Counted from the first letter of the stretch, positions 1 through 8,904 are shown. The stretch is DNA of 64,000 bases from Martinezella calliandrae (GCF_030272695.1 NZ_JARFYN010000016.1:62001-126000), one strand, 5' to 3'. Notes: generated by a model not told the origin, from the letters alone. Program-made: numbers and translations.

Positions 1-1431
1 GAGCTCTCGTTCCGCAGCCTCCAAGACGCCGACTAAGTGACCGGCGAGGCATTTTATCGTCTTGGGCCGATTGCCGGTTTCTCGAAGCTTTTCGCCGGCG
101 TACAGCCGTGTGGTATCCAAAAGCCGGTACAACGTGTCGTTGGTCGAGATCGCTGCAACGACGAGCGATTTAGCCACCAATGATGCGAGAAGATCACCCG
201 CCTCGTCGCCGCCGATTAACACCTCACCGAGTTCGGCGGAAAACCAGCCCGGTAACACCGAAAGCTGCCTGAGAGCCGCCTGCTCGGCAGGCGACAGAAT
301 AAGATAGCTCCAGTCAAGTGTAGCGCGAAGGGTCTGATGACGCGCCATCGCCGTTCGTCTGCCGCGTGTCAAGATACGAAAGCCATCTGAGAGAGACCGC
401 GACAGCGCCGCGACTCCCATGGTCTCCAGACGACCTGCGGCGAGCTCGATCGCTAAGGCGATGCCGTCCAGTCTAGTGCAGATGTCAATGACGTGAACGG
501 CGTCATCATCGGTGAGCTTGTAGCCGCCGAGACATGCGTCGGCCTTCTCGACGAACAATCGTACGGCTGGCGACCGTAAGGCGATTTCAGCTGTAACATC
601 ACGCTCCGATAGTCCCAGCGGAAGAAGCCTGTGGACCCGTTCCCCATCGGCCCGCAACGGTTCGCGACTAGTCGCCAGGATCTTGAAACCGGATGCTTGC
701 GCGAGCAGCTTTTCGACCAGTTCGGCCACTCCGGCTACCAAATGCTCGCAGCTATCGAGCACCAAAAGAATATCGCGCTCGTGGAGGAATGAAGCGATGG
801 CGCGAATGACATTGTCCGACCGGGATGCTACCCCAAGAGCGCCGGCAACAATTGTAGGGACGAGATCGTCCTTTCCAACTTCGGACAGATCGATCCAGAC
901 GACCTCTGTTTGGCTGCCGCATTTTGAAACGACGGCCCTAGCGACTGTCGACTTGCCGATCCCTCCCGGTCCGACAACAGTCACCAAGCGTGTCCGTGCA
1001 AGCTGCCTGGAGACGGATTCTATGACTTCATCGCGGCCAAATATGCCGGAACTGGGCTCATTGAGAACGGGGCTTGGCGTTTCGGAGGGTTTCACCTCTG
1101 AAGGGCCGGGTTCCGATCTGACCTCAACGGGGGCAATGAAAGTGTAGCCGCGCCCCGGAAGATTGACGATGAATTGCGGGTCGCTTTGATTGTCGCCAAG
1201 CGCCTTGCGAAGAGCCGACATGTGGACGCGCAGGTTTGCCTCGTCAACAAAGGTCTGTGGCCATACATGCCGCACAATCTCGGAGTTAGATTTTACTGTG
1301 CCCGGATCCGTCGCGAGAAATAGAAGAATATCGATCGCGCGACTTCCCAGCGAGACTGACTTCCCATCCCGAACCAGACTTCGGCGGGAAGGCGCAATCG
1401 AGAACTGGCCGAAGTATAAACTTCCTTCCAC
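1..1431 (-). CDS. Winged-helix / NB-ARC-type ATPase transcriptional regulator (3' truncated by window edge)
   Basis: The reading frame runs leftwards and leaves the window, so only the N-terminal 477 residues are visible. Residues ~1-100 form an OmpR/PhoB-type winged helix (ending NLPGRGYTFIAPVEV), a DNA-binding domain used without a receiver. Then comes a P-loop ATPase with Walker A GPGGIGKST and Walker B-like ILLVLDSCEHLV, followed by the helical region usual in AfsR/NB-ARC-like regulators. The start is taken as GTG at 1431: an in-frame stop lies just upstream, no ATG is available, and a GGAG Shine-Dalgarno sits 7 nt before it. The DNA-binding part closely resembles the stand-alone regulator at 15443-15916. 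The plus-strand open frames across it are antisense shadows. Its target is unknown. Confidence 0.85.
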   Translation of the reverse strand, partial: MEGSLYFGQFSIAPSRRSLVRDGKSVSLGSRAIDILLFLATDPGTVKSNSEIVRHVWPQTFVDEANLRVHMSALRKALGDNQSDPQFIVNLPGRGYTFIAPVEVRSEPGPSEVKPSETPSPVLNEPSSGIFGRDEVIESVSRQLARTRLVTVVGPGGIGKSTVARAVVSKCGSQTEVVWIDLSEVGKDDLVPTIVAGALGVASRSDNVIRAIASFLHERDILLVLDSCEHLVAGVAELVEKLLAQASGFKILATSREPLRADGERVHRLLPLGLSERDVTAEIALRSPAVRLFVEKADACLGGYKLTDDDAVHVIDICTRLDGIALAIELAAGRLETMGVAALSRSLSDGFRILTRGRRTAMARHQTLRATLDWSYLILSPAEQAALRQLSVLPGWFSAELGEVLIGGDEAGDLLASLVAKSLVVAAISTNDTLYRLLDTTRLYAGEKLRETGNRPKTIKCLAGHLVGVLEAAEREL

Positions 1432-1881
1432 TTCAGTTCTCCAGCAAGGTTTGGTTCGACGTACCGTTCTTTAAAATCCCGGCGTGAGATGCACTGACTG
1501 AAGCCACTTTTTCTGCGGCATATCTTATGCTGATGCTGGAGCCCTAAGAGCGAGCCACCGCGATCATTGAAATATTCTGCGTATATACGTTTTTTTATGT
1601 GACATTGTTTAGGGAAGCTTGCTGCCCAGGTCTCGTATAATCATGAAGAAATTGGGATGAACCCGCCGTCGATCAGCGGATGAAGCCTCTGAAATCGGCC
1701 TCCAAGTTGAGCGTTTCATGCAAGACGATCCGAATGCGGAAGCATAAGCTACAACGAAGCGTGTTCTCTGCGGATCGGAAGCCATGGGCTCGAAGTATCC
1801 AAGAAATGGCGCTAGGCCGGCCTGACGAGAAACTTCTCCAAGCTTAAACAACACTCCCCAAACATAAGCTGAGACGAACAA
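1432..1881. other. Intergenic region between divergent genes
   Basis: This 450-bp gap separates the regulator start (minus) from the HD-domain gene (plus) and must hold both promoters. A TATAAT hexamer is visible near 1636 in plus orientation, but no good -35 lies 16-18 bp before it. Open frames here lack ribosome sites and resemble no family. Confidence 0.5.
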
Positions 1882-2505
1882 ATGCTCAAAAATATAAGTG
1901 CGCCCGATTCTGGTATTGCTCGAGACGCAGAAGAGCTTGCACGCGCAAATCTCACACCAATGCTCTTCAACCACGTGATGCGATGCTACTGGTTTGCCGA
2001 GCTATTTGCGGCAAAGGAAAACTCCACCGCCGACCGCGAGCTTATATTTCTCTCCTCGACGCTTCATGACCTAGGTTTCAGCGAACTCGGCCGTGGACCT
2101 GGCCGTTTCGAAGTCGAGGGTGCTCACGCGGCGCGAAAATTTCTTATCGAAAAGGGTGTAGACAGCGATCGCGCTTGGAAAGTCTGGAGCAACATCGCGT
2201 TGCATACCTGGGACCTTAACCTGTTCAAGGAGGACGAAGCCCGTATCATGGAGCTCGGTCTACTTTATGACGTGGTTGGAGTTCCAAATGCAGGGCTGCA
2301 CGAAGAAGATGTCGCGGAAATCGTGGGGCGCTATCCCCGACTAGGGTTCAAGCGTGGATTCCATGAGCTGCTCTGTGAGGAACTCGACACCAAGAAACCC
2401 TACCCCCACTTCGTACACATTTGCACATGTATCGCGAACTCGCGGTCTCCTCTTCCTATACCTGATGCGCAAGACGTCCTTAATGGGGCGCCTTTTGACG
2501 AATGA
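1882..2505 (+). CDS. HD-domain hydrolase, cyanamide-hydratase-like
   Basis: A 207-residue protein with the metal-dependent HD fold: His31 in an NHV motif, the His62-Asp63 doublet (TLHDLGF), then FEVEGAHAAR (His82) and ALHT (His108). This arrangement matches the small HD proteins that include fungal and bacterial cyanamide hydratase-like enzymes, which add water to a nitrile-type carbon or act on related small molecules. Substrate assignment is inference only; a phosphohydrolase role is the main alternative. It is alone on this strand, with a weak purine-rich site before ATG, and converges with the alpha/beta hydrolase 62 bp downstream. The cytosolic location is inferred from the absence of a signal peptide. 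Confidence 0.75.
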   Translation: MLKNISAPDSGIARDAEELARANLTPMLFNHVMRCYWFAELFAAKENSTADRELIFLSSTLHDLGFSELGRGPGRFEVEGAHAARKFLIEKGVDSDRAWKVWSNIALHTWDLNLFKEDEARIMELGLLYDVVGVPNAGLHEEDVAEIVGRYPRLGFKRGFHELLCEELDTKKPYPHFVHICTCIANSRSPLPIPDAQDVLNGAPFDE

Positions 2506-2567
2506 TACTCTAGGGCTTCGCTGCGGGCTTGGTTGGCAAATCTAAATTTGCCCCCAACGCCTATCGG

Positions 2568-3419
2568 CTAGTCTTTGAAGAATGAAAGAAGTAGTGCAGA
2601 GAGCTCGTCAGGCGCCTCCTCCGGGACCAGATGACCACAATCGGAGATTATATGGGCATCGAGTTTATTGACCAGCTTACCGATGCTATCCTGCGCCTCA
2701 GTCGCTCGCCCTCTCCCGGCACCGCCTGCGACGCTCAATACGGGAAGCGTTGGCTTGCCTCCACGCTCGATATGGCCAGTCACGAACGCGGCGGACTCTT
2801 CAATCGTTCGGTAATATTCGAACCCGCAACGCATCGCACCCGGCTGTGAATAGCAACGCACATACTCGGCGATATCCTCGGGTCCGACGGCCCCTGCGCG
2901 CTCACTGTATTCATCATAGAACCAACTGAGATAAATCGATTCCTGGCCGGCTGTGAGCGCTTCCGGAAGGTGCGGTGTCCGGTGAAAGAGGTGATGCCAA
3001 CGGGCGCCACCCTGGCCACTCCCTGCAACACGTCCGTCACCGGCAAGCACCGCGTCTACCAGGGCCAGCTTCTTGACCCGCTCGCGCGCAAGCAACGTAG
3101 CCGCGAACGCCACCGGCCCACCCCAATCGTGGCCCACGAGATAGAAGGTGTCGATGCCAAGCAGGTCGATCAACTCGATGATATCATTTGCCACAGTCCC
3201 ATTGTCATAACCATGGGCTGGTCGAGAGCTGTCCCCTAACCCCCGCATATCTGGAGCAATGACCCGATAGGCTCGTGATAGTTGGGGAATCACATGCCGC
3301 CAAGTGTGCGAGGTGTGCGGCCATCCATGAAGGAGGATAACTACCTCGGCACCGCCGACACCTTCCTCGACAAAATGAAGTTTGACCTTTGAGAGCTTGG
3401 CGAACCGGCTGTGAGCCAT
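2568..3419 (-). CDS. Alpha/beta hydrolase, epoxide hydrolase / haloacid dehalogenase type
   Basis: The protein has 283 residues from ATG 3419. This start is preferred over an ATG 15 codons upstream because GGAGG lies 7 nt before it. Visible family marks are the oxyanion-hole HGWP, the nucleophile elbow GHDWGG with an Asp nucleophile, and the C-terminal catalytic His in CGHLVPEEAP. An Asp nucleophile points to epoxide hydrolases and fluoroacetate or haloalkane dehalogenases rather than esterases. No signal peptide, so probably cytosolic. It is divergent from the NmrA operon across a long leader. The substrate cannot be told from sequence. Confidence 0.85.
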   Translation of the reverse strand: MAHSRFAKLSKVKLHFVEEGVGGAEVVILLHGWPHTSHTWRHVIPQLSRAYRVIAPDMRGLGDSSRPAHGYDNGTVANDIIELIDLLGIDTFYLVGHDWGGPVAFAATLLARERVKKLALVDAVLAGDGRVAGSGQGGARWHHLFHRTPHLPEALTAGQESIYLSWFYDEYSERAGAVGPEDIAEYVRCYSQPGAMRCGFEYYRTIEESAAFVTGHIERGGKPTLPVLSVAGGAGRGRATEAQDSIGKLVNKLDAHIISDCGHLVPEEAPDELSALLLSFFKD

Positions 3420-3879
3420 TTCTCTTCCTCCTTGGGCGCTGTGATCGGAGACGACGCCTTGCATTGACCCGGCTTCAGCAACTTCGAGCCGCTTCAGGTC
3501 CTAACGAGAACATTGCAATCCTTGGTGACATTCGCCGCAGACGTTGCGGTTACAGACGCTAGGGGATGAAACCCGGAGCGGTCTGGTAGGAAGAGACCTC
3601 AGTTGGCAACTTTCAGCCCACAACGTCTCTCCATCAACGTCTCGTGTTTGCCTTGATGCGGGAACGAGGAAGAACGCTCCGGAGATACCAACAGGCCCTT
3701 GAGCATGTGCCTGCTATTTTTTTGCAAGCGCTCGCTGACGTTTTCTGCCGGCCTTCCCTCTTTTGCGCCCTTCCATTTCAGTCGAGGCGTAGATGAGACT
3801 GAGACACGCAGTCGCCGGAGGCCGGGCAAGGAAAAACCGACAAAAAGCTGCCACTCTCAATGCCTCCCCAAAATTCCTC
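3420..3879. other. Intergenic region, divergent leaders
   Basis: A 460-bp stretch between the divergent hydrolase and NmrA operons. Several short open frames overlap each other on both strands without ribosome sites or recognisable families, so none is called. The right end leads into the promoter at 3880. Confidence 0.45.
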
Positions 3880-3908
3880 TTGACGATATGTGCATATGCT
3901 CCTATATC
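3880..3908 (+). promoter_or_regulatory. Sigma70-type promoter of the NmrA-NTF2-SDR-MarR operon
   Basis: TTGACG (3880-3885) and TATATC (3903-3908) are separated by exactly 17 bp, close to the housekeeping consensus. The ATG of the first gene lies 50 bp downstream of the -10. The spacer contains one palindromic operator copy and a second follows the -10, so binding would block polymerase. Confidence 0.7.
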
Positions 3909-3932
3909 AATTTGCATTGAGAGCATATGCTC
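3890..3932. promoter_or_regulatory. Tandem 12-bp palindromic operators
   Basis: A perfect 12-bp palindrome GAGCATATGCTC at 3921-3932 is matched at 3890-3901 by GTGCATATGCTC (one mismatch). The centres are 31 bp apart, about three helical turns, which places both on the same DNA face. One copy lies between -35 and -10, the other just after -10. The MarR-type protein encoded as the last gene of this operon is the obvious candidate ligand (inference). Confidence 0.65.
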
Positions 3933-3958
3933 GCTTTCTACAACGAGAAGTGAATGTC

Positions 3959-4840
3959 ATGAGCGCAGCCGAAATACTTGTTAGCGGCGCCACCGGGAGA
4001 ACCGGCTCGGCCGCAATCGAAGAACTATTGAAGATGGGAAAGACCGTTCGGGCCTACGTCCGTTCCGATGACGAGCGCGCCGCGGCCTTCAGAAAGCGTG
4101 GCATCGAGACCGCGGTCGGCGACTTCACCGATATCGACGCAATCCGCGCCGCCATGGAGGGCATCAACTCTGCCTACTTCTTGCATCCGATCGCTCCCGG
4201 TATCGTCGGAGCCGCCGCCTATTTCTCCCAAGCCGCCAAGGAAGCCGGCGTCTGCGCTATTGTGAACATGTCTCAGATCTCAGCCCGCCGTGAATCGACG
4301 AGCCATGCGGCGCAAGATCATTGGGTCTCGGAGCGGGTGTTTGACTGGTCGGGTGTTCCGACAACCCACCTTCGCCCGACCTTCTTTGCAGACTGGCTTG
4401 TCTACCCACATTTCGCCAGGGAGATCTGGGCCACCCGAAAGATCGAATTCCCTTTCGAGAACGGCACCCACGCGCCCATCCCCACCGACGACCAAGGCCG
4501 GGTAATCGCACACCTCTTGGCTAAGCCGGAGGGTCACGGGGGCAAGATCTATCCTCTCCACGGACCTGTCGAGATGAACCACACCGAGATTGCAGCAATC
4601 ATCAGCGATCTTCTTGGCGTGAAAATCGAATACGCGCCGACCTCTATAGCGGCCTTCAAAGACAAGATGGAAAATCTTTATAAGTTCCCACCCTTCCTCA
4701 CCCAGCACCTCGTAGAAGTGGCTCAAAATTACCGGGACGGCATCTTCTCAGGAACAAACGATGCGGTTGAGAAGATCACTGGCACCCCGGCACTCACCGT
4801 CAAGCAGTTCATTAACAACAACCGCGCTGCATTCGTCTAA
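3959..4840 (+). CDS. NmrA-like NAD(P)-binding oxidoreductase
   Basis: The 293-residue protein opens with the dinucleotide-binding motif VSGATGRTGSAA and continues as an atypical SDR of the NmrA/HSCARG type (NAD(P)H-quinone oxidoreductase or redox sensor proteins such as QorB). The start is ATG 3959, following a GAGAAG site; an upstream in-frame ATG at 3890 lies inside the promoter and is rejected. It is the first gene of a four-gene operon with an NTF2-like protein, an SDR and a MarR regulator, a common layout for electrophile or quinone-responsive modules. The role as reductase or NADPH sensor is inferred. No signal peptide. Confidence 0.82.
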   Translation: MSAAEILVSGATGRTGSAAIEELLKMGKTVRAYVRSDDERAAAFRKRGIETAVGDFTDIDAIRAAMEGINSAYFLHPIAPGIVGAAAYFSQAAKEAGVCAIVNMSQISARRESTSHAAQDHWVSERVFDWSGVPTTHLRPTFFADWLVYPHFAREIWATRKIEFPFENGTHAPIPTDDQGRVIAHLLAKPEGHGGKIYPLHGPVEMNHTEIAAIISDLLGVKIEYAPTSIAAFKDKMENLYKFPPFLTQHLVEVAQNYRDGIFSGTNDAVEKITGTPALTVKQFINNNRAAFV

Positions 4841-4872
4841 GCGACGCAACAGCGAAGATTGGAGATACGACG

Positions 4873-5247
4873 ATGTCGCATAACGAAGGTGAACGTCATC
4901 CGTTTTTGGATGATCTGACTGAAGACGCCGAGCTCACCAGCTCGGTCCTCCGTGAAACCGTAATCGGGCGCAAGGCGATCAAACTTGCCGTCAATACAGT
5001 CGGCACATTCTACGTCTCCCAGACCCCGACGTTCCTGGAAACCGTCGGTTCGCGCCTCGTTCTTGAATACCATGCGGAGCTGACAAGCGGCGAGAAGCTG
5101 AATGCCACAGTTCTCGTTGATCGCAACGCCGATGGATCGGTTCCACGGGTTAGCGTCAGGATGAGCCCTCTCGGTTCGGTCATTGCCCTGTCGTCTCACC
5201 TCAGGGGCGCCCTCGAGGGCAAAATTTCAGAAAGCCTCTTCTTCTGA
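4873..5247 (+). CDS. Nuclear transport factor 2-like small protein
   Basis: A 124-residue protein beginning HPFLDDLTEDAELTSSVLR, typical of the SnoaL/NTF2-like cone-fold family, in which a short alpha+beta barrel binds or turns over small hydrophobic molecules. ATG 4873 is preceded by GGAG with 8-nt spacing. It sits 32 bp after the NmrA gene and 68 bp before the SDR gene, so co-transcription is likely. No catalytic residue can be assigned with confidence. The family often accompanies SDR enzymes in stress or xenobiotic operons. Confidence 0.7.
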   Translation: MSHNEGERHPFLDDLTEDAELTSSVLRETVIGRKAIKLAVNTVGTFYVSQTPTFLETVGSRLVLEYHAELTSGEKLNATVLVDRNADGSVPRVSVRMSPLGSVIALSSHLRGALEGKISESLFF

Positions 5248-5315
5248 ACAACCACAACCAACAGCCAAGGATCGAACATCGGTCTGGCTCCCAATCCTCA
5301 GAAAGGAACCCAGTT

Positions 5316-6032
5316 ATGGACGTCGCCAAAAACACAGTATTCGTTACCGGCGCAAGCCGAGGGCTTGGCCTTGCCTTTGCTCGCGAGGCAGTCCGCCGCG
5401 GTGCGACCAAAGTCTACGCAGGCATGCGTAATATCGAAGGCTTCAACGAGCCTGGTATCATCCCGGTTAAGATAGACGTGACGGACAAGGCGTCTATCGC
5501 TGCCGCCGCGGCTCTCGCCACCGACACCAACATCCTCGTTAACAATGCAGGCATCGCCGCTTTGATCGATGGGCCGCTTTCCGGCGACGTCGAGGAGCAG
5601 TCGAAGCATCTGTTCGATACGAACTACTATGGCGTGGTGCGCGTCACTCAGGCGTTCGAGCAAGCTCTATCGAACAAGGCGCAGGCGGCGATCATCAACG
5701 TCTTGTCGGACATCGTTTGGCTTCCGCGACCCATTCTGACGCCATACGCTGCCTCGAAGGCCGCGGCATGGAGTTTCACCAACCAGCTGCGCCATCACCT
5801 GCTTGAACGTGGAATCAAGGTGCTTGGATTGCATGTTGGGTTCCTGGACACCGACCTGACCAAGGGGATCGACGTTCCCAAGGCTGACCCTCAGGACGTG
5901 GTTCGCCAAACCTACGACGCTCTGGCGGCCGGCAAGAGTGAAGTAATGGCCGACCATGGAACGAAAGTGCTGAAGACCACTCTCTCCGATGAACAACCGG
6001 GCTACATCCACTTGCCGGAAGGCATGTTCTGA
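5316..6032 (+). CDS. Short-chain dehydrogenase/reductase (SDR)
   Basis: A classical SDR of 238 residues: cofactor loop TGASRGLG near residue 11, NNAG in the middle, a Ser in NVLSDIV and the catalytic YAASK (Tyr/Lys). The family interconverts alcohols and carbonyls with NAD(P)H. ATG 5316 has AGGA 8 nt upstream. It is the third gene of the operon and is followed about 100 bp later by the MarR regulator. The substrate is unknown; an aldehyde or quinone role fits the neighbours. Confidence 0.88.
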   Translation: MDVAKNTVFVTGASRGLGLAFAREAVRRGATKVYAGMRNIEGFNEPGIIPVKIDVTDKASIAAAAALATDTNILVNNAGIAALIDGPLSGDVEEQSKHLFDTNYYGVVRVTQAFEQALSNKAQAAIINVLSDIVWLPRPILTPYAASKAAAWSFTNQLRHHLLERGIKVLGLHVGFLDTDLTKGIDVPKADPQDVVRQTYDALAAGKSEVMADHGTKVLKTTLSDEQPGYIHLPEGMF

Positions 6033-6132
6033 TTCTGGAATTGTTGCGCAAAGCTATAAAAGCCGCAGGCAGGAGATTTTCGAATCTTTTGCCCGCGGCA
6101 TTCGAAGTGAACGGAATTTTGAGGAAATGGAA

Positions 6133-6594
6133 ATGCTCACAGCTAACCAACCGCTGGCGATTGACCAATGCACCTGTTCCGCCATGCGGAAGGCAAGCCG
6201 CCAGATCACCCGTTTCTACGACGCTTATCTTGAGCCCAGCGGACTTCGAATCACACAATTTTTGATCCTTGCAGCGTTAAACGAGGCTGGTGGGGCGAAT
6301 ATCAACACGCTTGCGGAAAGGCTCGATATAGAACGAACTGCAATGGGAAAGATGGTGGGCCTTCTCGAGCGCGATGGCTTCCTCCAAGTCACGCAATCCC
6401 CCACCGATGGCAGGGCTCGCATCATTCAGCTTACCCCGGAGGGCAGGCGATTGCACAAGGAAGCCGAGCCCCTCTGGCACCGAGCACAATCCGATTTCGT
6501 TACCAGAAATGGCGGCCTGAACATTGAGAACCTCAGACGGGAATTGGATGCGATCGATGTCGGAGCCCCGATCGATGGTTCCTTGACCGACTGA
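6133..6594 (+). CDS. MarR-family winged-helix regulator with N-terminal CxC
   Basis: The 153-residue protein has the MarR fold: helices, then the recognition region INTLAERLDIERTAMGKMVG and a wing carrying the SPTDGRARIIQLT signature. ATG 6133 is chosen because GAGG lies 8 nt upstream; the longer open frame starting at 5989 would overlap the SDR gene and lacks a ribosome site. Two cysteines at positions 13 and 15 precede helix 1, a position where OhrR-type members carry their sensing Cys. It closes the NmrA-NTF2-SDR operon, and the paired palindromes at 3890-3932 suit a MarR dimer, so autoregulation is likely (inference). Confidence 0.85.
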   Translation: MLTANQPLAIDQCTCSAMRKASRQITRFYDAYLEPSGLRITQFLILAALNEAGGANINTLAERLDIERTAMGKMVGLLERDGFLQVTQSPTDGRARIIQLTPEGRRLHKEAEPLWHRAQSDFVTRNGGLNIENLRRELDAIDVGAPIDGSLTD

Positions 6595-7027
6595 TCTACC
6601 TTCCGCGTTCTCTGCGTTCGTTCCCGTTTTGATATGGAGAACCTTTGCACGCGATGGGGATTTGACCGATCTATCGTCGGGACGAAGCCTCTTAACTGTG
6701 TGACTGCACACTTTGTGTCCAAGGATTAGATGTGCCCGAGGTCAAGTCTTTGGCGAGCGCACACATTCCGGACCGGCATCAGCCACAACCGCCGTGAGGC
6801 AGCTCGCCCAAGCCTCCTGCCCACACCCCACGAGCGCTCCGTCGAAAATTTATCCAGCGCGGACCGAGCGAAGGCTGGTTCAACGTTTTAGTTCGACGGC
6901 CAGATTAACGCTACCGGATCGTTCCAAAGGGGGTAGTCCAATACTAGAGCTTAGCCCCCGTTCCCACTACGCTGGATACCGCCGGAAAAGTGCCGGTGTT
7001 ATCCAACGAAATCAGAGCGAGGGATAC
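6595..7027. other. Intergenic region
   Basis: 433 bp between the MarR gene and the GFA-type gene. An open frame continues upstream of the GFA start through this region in the same frame, but the translated stretch is low-complexity and resembles no family, so it is treated as leader. No convincing promoter or hairpin was seen. Confidence 0.45.
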
Positions 7028-7480
7028 GTGACCTCTCTAGCTGCCACAAAGCCGGTTTTACCCCCGAGGCCTGATCGCATGACCGGGGGGTGCATGTGCG
7101 GAGCCGTCCGTTACAAAATCGAGTCGCCACCACTTGGCACTGGTCTCTGCCACTGCGATCGGTGCCGGCCTCAGTCAGGAAGTGCATTCTCTACGGTGAT
7201 GTATGTGCCTCGGCGCTCGCTCACAGTGGAAGGCAAAACGGCATATTTTGCAGATATCGGCACGAGCGGTCTTCCGGTCAAGCGGGTCTTCTGCCCCGAA
7301 TGCGGCTCGCCTCTATTCACTGACATGGACCTCACACCCGAAATCATGTTCGTCAAGGTGGGTACGACCGACGACAATCAGTGGTTTTTCCCCAGCATCG
7401 AAATGTTTGTTGTCCGCCGGCGGTCGTGGCTTGCGCCCCTATCGGATGTGCCGCAATTCGATGCCAATCCTCCTATCTGA
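7028..7480 (+). CDS. GFA / CENP-V family zinc protein
   Basis: A protein of ~150 residues with the zinc-binding cysteine pattern of the glutathione-dependent formaldehyde-activating (GFA) fold: CMCG, CHCDRC and CPECG. The start is taken as GTG 7028, five bases after GAGGG; ATG 7079, 17 codons later, is an alternative that still keeps all cysteines. Many members of this fold are not formaldehyde enzymes, so the activity is not claimed. It lies 44 bp upstream of an aldehyde dehydrogenase in the same direction, which is consistent with handling of reactive aldehydes. Confidence 0.8.
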   Translation: MTSLAATKPVLPPRPDRMTGGCMCGAVRYKIESPPLGTGLCHCDRCRPQSGSAFSTVMYVPRRSLTVEGKTAYFADIGTSGLPVKRVFCPECGSPLFTDMDLTPEIMFVKVGTTDDNQWFFPSIEMFVVRRRSWLAPLSDVPQFDANPPI

Positions 7481-7524
7481 CGCTTGATGCACGCAGCACC
7501 ATCATTTTTGGAGTGAACAATAAT

Positions 7525-8904
7525 ATGGAAAATTACTTAGAAGTTTTAGAGCGATGCCAACGTCATTTTGCGACGGGCGTCACTCGCAGCTATGAATGGC
7601 GAATCGACCAACTGGATCGTCTTGCACGAATGATTTCAGAAAATGAGGTCGATCTGCAGGCGGCAATGGCCGCCGACTTCAAGACAGCCAGCCAAGAACT
7701 GATTTTCGAGACGCAGGCGTGCCTCGGAGAAATCTTGTTTCAGAAGAGCCAGATCCGAGAGTGGATGACGCCCGCGGAGATGCCAGTCCCGAAACCTCTG
7801 GCGGCCACTGGTCACAAAGCCCTGGTCTATCGTGACCCTTATGGCGTGACACTTCTGATCGGCCCGTTCAACGGGCCTTTGCTTCTCCTCTTCCGTCCTG
7901 CTGCTGCCGTGCTTGCAGCAGGAAATTGCTGCGTGCTGAAGCTCAGTGAACGCCTGGGGGCGACAAGCACTCTGTTGGCGAGGCTCATCCCCACGTATTT
8001 CGAACCGCAAGCTGTAACTGCCCTGCAAGGCGGCCGAGAAGAAATGGCCAAGATCCTGAAGTTGCGGTTCGATTTCATTTTCTTCACTGGCAGCACCCAC
8101 GTCGGTAAAATCGTCGCGCGCGCCGCAGCTGAAAACCTGACGCCAGTCATTCTCGAGATGGGTGGCCAGAACCCAGCACTGGTGGATGAGACAGCCAACC
8201 TCAAAGACGCCGCCAAAAAAATAGTTTGGGGCATGTCCGCCTGGGGCGGCCAGTGGTGCACATCTCCTGGCTACGCATATGTCCACGCGTCGGTCGCGGA
8301 CAAGTTTGTCGCCGCGGCAAAGGACGCTTTGATCGAGCTTTACGGATCGGACCCCAAGAGCAATCCGGACTATTCCCGCATCATAAATTCGAAAGAAGTT
8401 GAGCGTTTGGCGGCCTTGCTAGATCCGTCAAAAGTGGTGGCGGGAGGAAAGTCGGACCCCGCAGCTTGCTATCTCGATCCGACAATCGTCTATCCGACAA
8501 CCTGGGACGATCCGATCATGGATGATGAGGTGTTCGGACCGGTTCTGCCTGTGCTCACTTATCAAACCTTAGACGAAGCTATGTCACACATGTCGGCGAC
8601 CCCGAAGCCGCTGGCTGCGTTTATTTTTAGTCGAGACCAGGAAAAGATCGACCGCTTTCTTGGAGAACTGTCGTTCGGCGGCGGGGCCGTTAATCAGGTC
8701 AATATTCACCTGTTTCTTGTTTTGATGCCGTTTGGCGGAGTCGGCCAGTCCGGTTTGGGTCATTACTACGGCAAGGCCGGCTTCGAGGCTCTGACCCACG
8801 CGAAGTCAGTCCTAATCTCCCCGCCTGACGTTGCAATCGAGCATTTGTTTCCGCCCTTCACCACCGAGAAAAACAGCGAACTTGCGATGTGGTTCGACTA
8901 CTGA
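7525..8904 (+). CDS. NAD(P)-dependent aldehyde dehydrogenase (class 3-like)
   Basis: The 459-residue protein is of the shorter ALDH3/coniferyl-aldehyde-dehydrogenase type. The catalytic Glu is in LEMGGQNP and the catalytic Cys in GGQWCTSPG, and DPIMDDEVFGPVLPV and the C-terminal PFGGVGQSG are present. It oxidises an aldehyde to the carboxylate. ATG 7525 follows GGAG by 11 nt; the open frame extends further upstream but overlaps the GFA gene. No membrane tail typical of fatty aldehyde dehydrogenases was seen, so it is probably cytosolic. It probably forms a unit with the GFA gene. Confidence 0.9.
   Translation: MENYLEVLERCQRHFATGVTRSYEWRIDQLDRLARMISENEVDLQAAMAADFKTASQELIFETQACLGEILFQKSQIREWMTPAEMPVPKPLAATGHKALVYRDPYGVTLLIGPFNGPLLLLFRPAAAVLAAGNCCVLKLSERLGATSTLLARLIPTYFEPQAVTALQGGREEMAKILKLRFDFIFFTGSTHVGKIVARAAAENLTPVILEMGGQNPALVDETANLKDAAKKIVWGMSAWGGQWCTSPGYAYVHASVADKFVAAAKDALIELYGSDPKSNPDYSRIINSKEVERLAALLDPSKVVAGGKSDPAACYLDPTIVYPTTWDDPIMDDEVFGPVLPVLTYQTLDEAMSHMSATPKPLAAFIFSRDQEKIDRFLGELSFGGGAVNQVNIHLFLVLMPFGGVGQSGLGHYYGKAGFEALTHAKSVLISPPDVAIEHLFPPFTTEKNSELAMWFDY

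Noticed and set aside
62..1474. Plus-strand open frames (three) over the left end
   Set aside because: They are antisense to a clear winged-helix/ATPase reading frame, with no ribosome sites and low-complexity translations.
5989..6132. N-terminal 48-residue extension of the MarR protein
   Set aside because: It overlaps the SDR gene, lacks a ribosome site and has no MarR-like content; GAGG precedes ATG 6133.
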